Positions 6,096 through 11,611 of a stretch of 11,611 bases of DNA are shown piece after piece (the first letter of the stretch is position 1; every line of letters starts with the position of its first letter). Source of the stretch: an uncultured Lachnospiraceae bacterium. Its GTDB lineage: Bacteria; Bacillota_A; Clostridia; Lachnospirales; Lachnospiraceae. The DNA lies in the NCBI GenBank assembly GCA_902795985.1, contig CADBNG010000038.1, positions 1 to 11,611 of the forward strand, written 5' to 3'. Both the position numbers and the translations under genes were made by a program. The notes under the pieces were generated by a model. It did not search any database. It was not told the origin of the DNA and was given only the letters and a program-made list of their open reading frames with translations.

Positions 6096-7957
6096 AACCG
6101 GTGATCATGATCCTGCTCATACTGGCGGTATTTGCCGCGGTCGTACTGAATCTGGCGGCCCAGACCCGGCTGCGCCGGATCGTTATGGGCACGGCAGCTG
6201 TCATCGCCGTGGCGATCGGTGCCATATGGTACGGCTATGGTTATGCCTGGTGTTATGGGGTGAATCCGACCTCCATGTTCCGGTCGCTGCTCGCGATGTG
6301 CAGGATGTTCGGCGGTGTGAACGATATGGGCAGTATCGCGGCGTCTCCGCTTTTGGGCACTCCGGCAGGAACAGCCGTATTCTGGTTCGGGCATTTCTGT
6401 GCCTTTTACGTTACGGCCAGCGCGGCGATCACCACACTGGGGGAGAGCCTGCTGCGCCGCATCCGGGTCACGCTGCTCCGGAACGGTCCGCTTCTGGTCA
6501 TTTACGGCGTCAACGGCGCATCCGTGGCGTACGGAAAGGATATGGCAGGCCAGAAGGGATACGCGATCCTTTTTGTGGATCCGGACGGCGACACTTCTTT
6601 TGAAAGCACCATTCGTTCCTTCGGCGCGGTCCTGGAGAAGGATAAACGCGCGCTGGAACCGGATCAGCGTTTTCTCCGGCATATCAATATGGGGCCGGGT
6701 GACCGCCGGCTGGAGCTTGCGGCGATGCATGCCGACGGCCGGAAGAACCTGCATTACGCCGAAATGCTCTGTGATGCCATGGCCGCCGACGGGATCGAGC
6801 CCCGGCAGACGAGCCTGCTCATTTCCGGGATCGGCGATAAGAGCGCGTCCTTCCAGGCCTCGGAAGGCCGCGGATTCGGCCGGGTCCTGGCTTTTGACGA
6901 TTATGAACTGACCGCCCGGCTGGTCATACGGGAATTCCCTCCCTGCGACCGGATCGCCTTTGACGAGACCGGGAAAGCGGCAGAAGATTTTCATGCGGTG
7001 ATCCTCGGCTACGGCCGGATGGGCCGGGCCATGCTTGCCCAGCTGGTCTGCAACGGACAGTTCTGCGGAAGCCGCTTCCGGGCGGATGTTTTCGACCCGG
7101 TTCCGCAGAACGGCTTTCTGCACGGCCGGGAGCTGACACAGCATTATGATATCCGTTTCCATTCTGTCAACGGCATGACCGATGAATTCTATTCCTTCCT
7201 TGAGGAGAACCGGAGCAGCATCCGCTGCATCATCCTGTGCACCGGCAACCCTGCGGACAACCGGGAGATCGCGGAAGATCTGGCCGGCTGGTTCCGCGGC
7301 AGTGGACGGCAGCCGATGATCATTCAGACCTCCAAAGGCAATTATTACGGCCTGGACGAGTCCGGCGGCTCGACGGAGTGTACCAATATCTACCGCCGCG
7401 ATGTCCTGGATATTGATCGGATTGATGCCATGGCCATGCAGATTAATCAGATGTACTGCCGCGGCAACGGACTGGACGCGGAAGAAAACTGGGAGAAATG
7501 CGGCTATTTCGACCGGATGAGCAGCCGCGCCAGCGCGGATTTCTATCCGGCCATACTCCGCTGCGCGGGACAGACGGAAGAGCAGGTATTAAACGGCGGG
7601 TGGCCGCCGAAAGACGAAGTGCTGGAGAATCTTGCCATTACAGAACATCTGCGCTGGTGCGCCTTCCATTATGTCATGGGGTACCGCCTGATGCCTCAGG
7701 AAATCTATGAACAGAGAGCGGAACAGTACCTCAGGGAAAAGGAAAAAACGGGCGCCGGAACGACCCGGATCGGCAAGGATTCGAAGAAACGTCTTCATGC
7801 CTGCCTGATCCCCTGGGAGGAACTGGATGCCCTGTCTGAGCGGGAGAACGCGGTCACCGGAGGAACTGTGGATTATAAATCGATGGACCGGGACAACATC
7901 CTCGCGATCCCGCAGGTGATCGCAGCGATGAAGGAAGCCGGCGGAGGAACACGGTAA
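6092..7957 (+). CDS. Membrane protein with two Rossmann/TrkA-N-like modules and RyR-like C-terminus, no pore filter
   Basis: This 621-residue protein mirrors the preceding channel. It has three hydrophobic segments (about 3-22, 29-49 and 92-116). The RLRR between the first two and ESLLRRIR after the third suggest N-out, C-in topology. No TVGYG filter is present. A first Rossmann-like module starts at LLVIYGVNGASVAYG (134-148). A second contains ILGYGRMGRAM (304-314), a good GxGxxG nucleotide-binding loop. The C-terminus resembles a RyR domain: ITEHLRWCAFHYVMGYR (516-532), HACLIPWEELDALSER (569-584) and MDRDNI (598-603), with an inserted basic helical stretch in between. It could be a regulatory partner of the channel. 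Start: AAAGGA (6076-6081) lies 10 bases upstream, and the start overlaps the previous stop. The domain reading is good; the role is inferred. Confidence 0.8.
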   Translation: MKPVIMILLILAVFAAVVLNLAAQTRLRRIVMGTAAVIAVAIGAIWYGYGYAWCYGVNPTSMFRSLLAMCRMFGGVNDMGSIAASPLLGTPAGTAVFWFGHFCAFYVTASAAITTLGESLLRRIRVTLLRNGPLLVIYGVNGASVAYGKDMAGQKGYAILFVDPDGDTSFESTIRSFGAVLEKDKRALEPDQRFLRHINMGPGDRRLELAAMHADGRKNLHYAEMLCDAMAADGIEPRQTSLLISGIGDKSASFQASEGRGFGRVLAFDDYELTARLVIREFPPCDRIAFDETGKAAEDFHAVILGYGRMGRAMLAQLVCNGQFCGSRFRADVFDPVPQNGFLHGRELTQHYDIRFHSVNGMTDEFYSFLEENRSSIRCIILCTGNPADNREIAEDLAGWFRGSGRQPMIIQTSKGNYYGLDESGGSTECTNIYRRDVLDIDRIDAMAMQINQMYCRGNGLDAEENWEKCGYFDRMSSRASADFYPAILRCAGQTEEQVLNGGWPPKDEVLENLAITEHLRWCAFHYVMGYRLMPQEIYEQRAEQYLREKEKTGAGTTRIGKDSKKRLHACLIPWEELDALSERENAVTGGTVDYKSMDRDNILAIPQVIAAMKEAGGGTR

Positions 7958-9399
7958 TGGCGGATTTCATTTATGATGCCTTCATCAGCTACAGCCACCG
8001 GGACATGAAATGGGGGCAGTGGCTGCAGAAAAAGCTGGAGACCTTCCGGCTTCCGAAGGACCTGCTCGAAAAGGGAGAAAAGCCCCGGAACCTGAAAATC
8101 TTCCGGGACCAGACCGATCTCGCCGGCGTGGCGCTGGAAACGGCCCTCCGGAAGGAACTGGATCAGTCCGAATATCTGATCGTGATCTGTTCCCCGGCCA
8201 GCGCGGCTTCCCGGTGGGTCAACGATGAAGTGGAATACTTTCATTCCCTGGGGAAATCGGATAAGATTGTCCCCTTTATTGTTGAAGGGGAGCCGGAGAG
8301 CAATCATCCGGAACTGGAATGCTTTCCGCCCGGGCTGCGCAGCCGGGAAGACCGCCACGTGCTGGGCGCGAACATCCAGGAGCTCGGAAAGGAAAAGGCG
8401 TTTTTAAGGCTGGCTTCGATCCTGTTCGACGTGCGGTTCAACCGGCTGGTGGACCGTGAACGGCAGCGGAAGCGAAGAAGGATCGCGCTGATCGGCGGAA
8501 GTTCGGCAGCAGTCCTGGCAGTGGTCCTGGGACTGGTGATCTACAATGTATCCGTTTCACGCCGGCTTTCATATAATAATTATATCAGCGCGATGATGGA
8601 AGCAACGGAAAACGGGCTTGATATAACCAGCGGGGCAGAAGCGGATGCGATCGATATAGACCGTCTGACCGTTTCCGCAAAATATGGAAATGCGGACGCG
8701 GATTACTGGCTTGCGCTCTGCTATAAGAACGGATGGGGAACGGAAACCGATCCGGAGGCCTCATTTTACTGGTTTAAACAGGGAGCAGAGGCCGGATCGG
8801 TGCCCTGCATGGTGGATCTGAGCGCTTATTACGCGAGCGGGACCGGAACTGAGAAGGATGAGATCGCCGCGTTTAACTGGAGCCTGAAGGCTGCGGAAGC
8901 CGGTAATGACCACGGGATGAGGCAGGTGGCTCTGGATTATTTGGATGGAATCGGGACAGAGAAGGATCCTGAGAAGGCGTTTAACTGGTATTTAAAGGCA
9001 GCGGAAGCCGGAAATGAATATGCCATGGAAGAAGTTGCCATGTGTTACCGCGACGGGATCGGCTGCGAACCGGACAAAGAGGCAGCTTTTGCCTGGAATA
9101 TGAAGCTGGCCGAAAGGGGTAATACAACGGCCATGTACAATGTCGCCATCATGTACCAGTACAGCTGGGGTACCGAAGAAGACCCGGAACAGACCTATTA
9201 CTGGTTCCGGAAAGGCGCCGAAGCGGGCAATGCCTCGTGTGCCTATTGGACCGGATGGTGTACAGAGAATCATTACGGGATCAGCGACGCTGCCCTGGAC
9301 TGGTATCAGCGGGCTGAGAAACTGGCGGAAGAATCCGGAGAAGAGGATGTGGCCGCAGCGGCACGGGAAGAAATCAGCCGGCTTGCGGGCGGAGAATAG
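7957..9399 (+). CDS. Membrane-anchored TIR protein with Sel1 repeats
   Basis: A 480-residue protein. The N-terminal TIR domain (about 5-155) shows YDAFISYSH (6-14), IFRDQTDL (48-55), IVICSP (75-80) and RWVNDEVEYF (86-95). E91, four residues after W87, takes the place of the SARM1 catalytic Glu in its WVHKE motif, so NAD+ cleavage is possible. The very basic RERQRKRRR (167-175) precedes a single TM segment (about 176-200). The positive-inside rule then puts TIR in the cytoplasm and the C-terminus outside. Five clear 36-residue Sel1 repeats span 245-424, each ending in a GAEAG, KAAEAG or similar motif, and a degenerate sixth follows to about 461. Sel1 solenoids usually bind proteins or ligands. 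The start overlaps the previous stop by one base (TAATG); GGAGGA is at 7943-7948. It is last in the operon. Domain calls are confident; the signalling role is inferred. Confidence 0.9.
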   Translation: MADFIYDAFISYSHRDMKWGQWLQKKLETFRLPKDLLEKGEKPRNLKIFRDQTDLAGVALETALRKELDQSEYLIVICSPASAASRWVNDEVEYFHSLGKSDKIVPFIVEGEPESNHPELECFPPGLRSREDRHVLGANIQELGKEKAFLRLASILFDVRFNRLVDRERQRKRRRIALIGGSSAAVLAVVLGLVIYNVSVSRRLSYNNYISAMMEATENGLDITSGAEADAIDIDRLTVSAKYGNADADYWLALCYKNGWGTETDPEASFYWFKQGAEAGSVPCMVDLSAYYASGTGTEKDEIAAFNWSLKAAEAGNDHGMRQVALDYLDGIGTEKDPEKAFNWYLKAAEAGNEYAMEEVAMCYRDGIGCEPDKEAAFAWNMKLAERGNTTAMYNVAIMYQYSWGTEEDPEQTYYWFRKGAEAGNASCAYWTGWCTENHYGISDAALDWYQRAEKLAEESGEEDVAAAAREEISRLAGGE

Positions 9400-9505
9400 G
9401 GAAGCCTGATAATGCCCGCAAAAAATCGGCAAACCATGGGTTTCCTTAACACTTTCATCACATTTTCATGATAAACAGGAATCGTACGAAGTTCTTTTTT
9501 GCCTT

Positions 9506-9535
9506 TCCGGACAGGATCGGATATTGCAGTCCGGA
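9506..9535. promoter_or_regulatory. Inverted repeat overlapping the coaBC -35 region, candidate operator
   Basis: TCCGGAC (9506-9512) and GTCCGGA (9529-9535) are perfect 7-bp arms with centres 23 bp apart, about two helical turns. The right arm abuts the predicted -35 box, a typical arrangement for a repressor site. The regulator is unknown. Confidence 0.35.
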
Positions 9536-9552
9536 CTCACTCAGTGTATAAT
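9524..9552 (+). promoter_or_regulatory. Promoter of coaBC
   Basis: A perfect TATAAT (9547-9552) is preceded after exactly 17 bases by TTGCAG (9524-9529), which matches TTG of the -35 consensus. Transcription would begin near 9559, about 19 bases before ATG 9578. This supports the shorter coaBC start. Confidence 0.6.
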
Positions 9553-9577
9553 GCAACGGAATGTGGGGGGCGGATCC

Positions 9578-10774
9578 ATGCTGAAGGGAAAAACGGTTCT
9601 TCTTGGAATAACAGGCAGTATCGCCGCATATAAAAGTGCGTATCTGGCATCGGCACTGGTTAAACAGCATGCGGAAGTCCATGTGCTGATGACGAAGAAT
9701 GCCGTCAATTTCATCAATCCCATTACATTCGAGACCCTGACAGGAAACAAGTGCCTGGTCGACACGTTCGACCGGAACTTTGAGTACTCCGTCGAGCATG
9801 TCGCCCTGGCGAAGAAGGCGGACGTTGTGATGATTGCCCCGGCCAGCGCCAACGTGATCGGAAAGCTGGCGAACGGCATCGCGGACGATATGCTTACCAC
9901 GACGGTTCTGGCCTGCACCTGCAAAAAGCTTGTATCTCCGGCGATGAACACGAACATGTTCCGCAATCCGGTCGTTCAGGACAATCTGCGGCGCCTGACG
10001 GGGTATGGATTTGAAGTCATTTCGCCTGCCAGCGGCCATCTGGCCTGCGGGGACGAAGGAGAGGGCAAAATGCCCGAGCCGGACGTGCTCCTTCAGTATA
10101 TTCTGAGGGAAGCGGCTTTTGAAAAGGACCTTGCGGGGAAAAAAATCCTTGTGACGGCCGGGCCGACGCAGGAAGCTTTTGATCCCGTCCGGTATATTAC
10201 GAACCATTCTTCCGGGAAAATGGGCTACGCCATCGCGAAAATGGCGATGCTCCGCGGCGCGGATGTTACGCTGGTCAGCGGACGTACCGCGATCGAACCG
10301 CCCATGTTTGTAAAGGTCGTTCCTGTCGTTTCGGCAAAAGATATGTTTGATGCCGTAACGGCGGTCAGCGGCGAACAGGATATTATCATTAAGGCTGCGG
10401 CCGTGGCGGATTACCGTCCGGTGTCGGTGGCGGAGAACAAAGTGAAAAAATCCGATGAGGATCTTTCCATCGCGCTGGAGCGCACCGATGATATCCTGAA
10501 ATATCTCGGGGAGCATAAAAAAGAAGGCCAGTTCCTCTGCGGCTTTTCCATGGAAACCGAAAACATGCTGGAAAATTCCAGGAAAAAGCTGAAAAAGAAG
10601 AATCTGGACATGATTGCCGCCAACAACCTGAAGGTGAAAGGCGCCGGCTTCGAAGGGGATACCAACGTACTTACCCTGATTACCGGGGAGAAGGAGACAG
10701 CACTCGAACTGATGAGCAAGGAAGAGGCTGCGCTTAAACTCCTTGATAATATTCTCTGCGAAATGCAGAAGTAA
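9578..10774 (+). CDS. coaBC: CoaBC: phosphopantothenoylcysteine decarboxylase / phosphopantothenate-cysteine ligase
   Basis: This bifunctional cytoplasmic enzyme of CoA synthesis joins cysteine to 4'-phosphopantothenate (CTP-dependent CoaB part) and then decarboxylates the product (FMN-dependent CoaC part). The N-terminal flavoprotein half shows GITGSIAAYK (10-19), H74, IAPASANVIG (86-95), PAMNTNM with N124, and GHLACGDEGEGKM with C157. The CoaB half shows TAGPTQEAFDPVRYITNHSSG (193-213), AAAVADYRP (273-281) and ENKVKK with K288. These align one residue off the E. coli catalytic residues H75, N125, C158, N210 and K289. Length is 398, the usual size. ATG 9578 is preferred because it follows a G-rich run (9565-9570) and starts directly with the conserved N-terminus; in-frame ATG 9551 overlaps the -10 box. 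The downstream transporter and coaX candidate form one pathway cluster. Confidence 0.96.
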   Translation: MLKGKTVLLGITGSIAAYKSAYLASALVKQHAEVHVLMTKNAVNFINPITFETLTGNKCLVDTFDRNFEYSVEHVALAKKADVVMIAPASANVIGKLANGIADDMLTTTVLACTCKKLVSPAMNTNMFRNPVVQDNLRRLTGYGFEVISPASGHLACGDEGEGKMPEPDVLLQYILREAAFEKDLAGKKILVTAGPTQEAFDPVRYITNHSSGKMGYAIAKMAMLRGADVTLVSGRTAIEPPMFVKVVPVVSAKDMFDAVTAVSGEQDIIIKAAAVADYRPVSVAENKVKKSDEDLSIALERTDDILKYLGEHKKEGQFLCGFSMETENMLENSRKKLKKKNLDMIAANNLKVKGAGFEGDTNVLTLITGEKETALELMSKEEAALKLLDNILCEMQK

Positions 10775-10853
10775 ACCTTTTTAGGGACAGCGCGTCCGCG
10801 CATCCATCACCGTACCGCATCCCGGGGAGGGAGCGATAACAAGGAGGAAAACC

Positions 10854-11528
10854 ATGACAAACACATCCAATGCTGCCGTTTCGGCAGGAACCGCCGCGAA
10901 AAGCTTCAACACAAAGCAGCTGACAACCCTGGGACTGATGGTCGCCGTCATGATCATCTTTTCCTTTACGCCGATCGGGTCCATTCCCATCGGTCCGCTG
11001 GTCATTTCGCTTCAGGTTATCCCGATGGCGATCTGCGCGATTGTGCTGGGGCCGAAGGGCGGCGCCATCGGCGGAGCGGTATTCGGTATCCTGAGCTTCC
11101 TGCAGTGCTTCGGAATCGGTATTCCCAGCGCGATGGGAGCGGTCCTCGTGGATATCAGCCCGTTCCTGGCCTTCGTGCAGCGTTTTGTTCCCCGTCTGCT
11201 GGACGGATTCCTGCTCGGCTTTATCTTTAAGGCGGTCCGGAAAAAGAACGTGGGCCTTGCCTGCGCGGTGACCGGCTTCTTCTCCGCTTTCTTAAATACC
11301 GTGTTCTTTATGACGGCGCTGGTCTGGCTTTTCGGAAATACCGAGTATGTCCAGGGCCTGGTCGCCGGAAGAAGCATTATTGTATTCATCTGCGCCTTCG
11401 TCGGCGTCAACGCGGTCTTTGAGATGATCTCGTCCACGATTATTACCGGTCTGGTGGGAGTCGGGCTGTTCAAGGCCAGAGTGATCCAGCAGTCGAAACC
11501 GGCCGGACAGAAGACGGCACAGCAGTAA
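10854..11528 (+). CDS. ECF transporter S component, probably pantothenate-specific (PanT-like)
   Basis: A 224-residue membrane protein with about six hydrophobic segments. The stretch FTPIGSIPIGPLVISLQVIP (38-57), followed by LGPKGGAIGG (65-74), is characteristic of energy-coupling-factor S components, which bind a vitamin and work with a shared EcfA/EcfA'/EcfT module encoded elsewhere. The specificity call rests on context: coaBC lies 79 bp upstream and a coaX-like start follows, so pantothenate is the likely cargo. BioY (biotin) has a similar N-terminal motif and remains an alternative. The N-terminus has an Ala/Ser/Thr-rich extension of about 20 residues, and the C-terminus a short polar tail. 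Strong ribosome site AAGGAGG (10841-10847), 6 bases before the ATG. Confidence 0.82.
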   Translation: MTNTSNAAVSAGTAAKSFNTKQLTTLGLMVAVMIIFSFTPIGSIPIGPLVISLQVIPMAICAIVLGPKGGAIGGAVFGILSFLQCFGIGIPSAMGAVLVDISPFLAFVQRFVPRLLDGFLLGFIFKAVRKKNVGLACAVTGFFSAFLNTVFFMTALVWLFGNTEYVQGLVAGRSIIVFICAFVGVNAVFEMISSTIITGLVGVGLFKARVIQQSKPAGQKTAQQ

Positions 11529-11532
11529 AAAA

Positions 11533-11579
11533 CCGGCAGCAGGATGCCGGGGATCTTCCCCGGCAGGCCTGCTGTTTTT
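11533..11579 (+). terminator. Intrinsic terminator or attenuator between the S component and the coaX candidate
   Basis: CAGCAGG (11537-11543) pairs with CCTGCTG (11568-11574), enclosing a second stem GCCGGGGA/TCCCCGGC (11546-11564) with a 3-nt loop. T5 follows at 11575-11579, with a matching A-run at 11529-11532. It ends only 3 bases before the next ribosome site, so it may reduce rather than abolish transcription of the next gene. Confidence 0.75.
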
Positions 11580-11595
11580 ACGGGAGGAATCATTT

Positions 11596-11611
11596 ATGAT
11601 CTTTGTAATTG
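11596..11611 (+). CDS. coaX: Start of a gene, probable type III pantothenate kinase (truncated by window end)
   Basis: Only five codons are visible, reading MIFVI. The ribosome site GGAGGA (11583-11588) is well placed. CoaX proteins begin with a short hydrophobic strand leading to a DxGNT phosphate loop, and this start, after coaBC and a PanT-like S component, fits pantothenate kinase. The few residues visible cannot prove it; the call is mainly context. Confidence 0.4.

Larger units (their letters stand above)
9400..9577. other. Intergenic region between the TIR operon and coaBC
   Basis: No gene is seen here. I find no convincing intrinsic terminator for the TIR operon; the only candidate, AAACC/GGTTT around 9434-9446, is too weak and lacks a T-run. 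The right half carries the coaBC promoter and an inverted repeat described separately. An 8-bp palindrome TCGTACGA lies at 9482-9489. Confidence 0.5.

Noticed and set aside
5858..7162. Minus-strand open frame of 434 codons
   Set aside because: It is antisense to the channel and filterless membrane protein genes, has no ribosome site or recognisable motif, and is explained by GC-rich codon use on the coding strand.
8689..9345. DNA tandem repeat with about 108-bp period
   Set aside because: The periodicity comes from the 36-residue Sel1 repeats; the units differ too much at DNA level to be a recent tandem duplication.
4518..9399. Thoeris or CBASS system
   Set aside because: There is no ThsA-like SIR2-SLOG protein and no CD-NTase or Cap accessory gene; only the TIR domain is shared.
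9524..9577. Longer coaBC starts at 9524 or 9551
   Set aside because: These overlap the -35 and -10 boxes of the predicted promoter and lack ribosome sites; the conserved CoaBC N-terminus begins at 9578.
9458..10516. Minus-strand open frame of 352 codons
   Set aside because: It lies antisense to coaBC, whose catalytic residues are all in place; the product is Arg/His-rich and has no family signature.

Overview
The window reads as a chromosomal segment of a moderately GC-rich Bacillota, most likely a gut or rumen clostridium. The basis is strong AAGGAGG-type ribosome sites, an ECF-type vitamin transporter S component, a coaBC / S component / probable coaX cluster, and GGGGAC-core REP-like repeats. 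I cannot place it at genus level. The window starts inside one gene and ends five codons into another.

Layout. (1) 2-673 (+): 3' part of a CmpX/MscS-related TM-helix membrane protein, followed by an intrinsic terminator. (2) 828-1391 (+): 5-formyltetrahydrofolate cyclo-ligase, bracketed by REP-like palindromes (one upstream, three downstream). A strong bidirectional terminator at 1512-1545 separates it from the convergent gene. (3) 4247-1562 (-): a cyclase-family metal hydrolase followed by a sodium:solute symporter, probably an uptake-and-hydrolysis pair of unknown substrate. A hairpin-rich 98-bp inverted-repeat element and a second hairpin lie between them. The hydrolase has a clear promoter (TATAAT) and an 18-bp dyad next to its ribosome site. 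(4) 4518-9399 (+): a compact three-gene operon with overlapping start and stop codons. Its genes encode a two-TM potassium channel with Rossmann/RCK-like modules and a C-terminal RyR domain; a three-TM protein with the same cytoplasmic layout but no selectivity filter; and a TIR protein with one TM segment and about six Sel1 repeats. (5) 9578-11611 (+): coaBC, a probable pantothenate ECF S component, and the start of a probable coaX, forming a pantothenate-to-CoA cluster.

The most interesting part is the TIR / K+ channel / RyR operon. TIR domains can cleave NAD+ (SARM1, Thoeris, CBASS effectors), RCK-type Rossmann modules often bind NAD(H) or other nucleotides, and a K+ channel is a plausible way to depolarise or kill a cell. 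I infer a membrane-localised signalling or antiphage system: the TIR protein would sense something, possibly outside the cell through its Sel1 repeats, and make or deplete an NAD-derived ligand that gates the channel. The domain content is read from the sequence; the coupling and the defence role are hypotheses.

The neighbouring genes are mostly metabolic or housekeeping, so the operon does not sit in an obvious defence island within this window.
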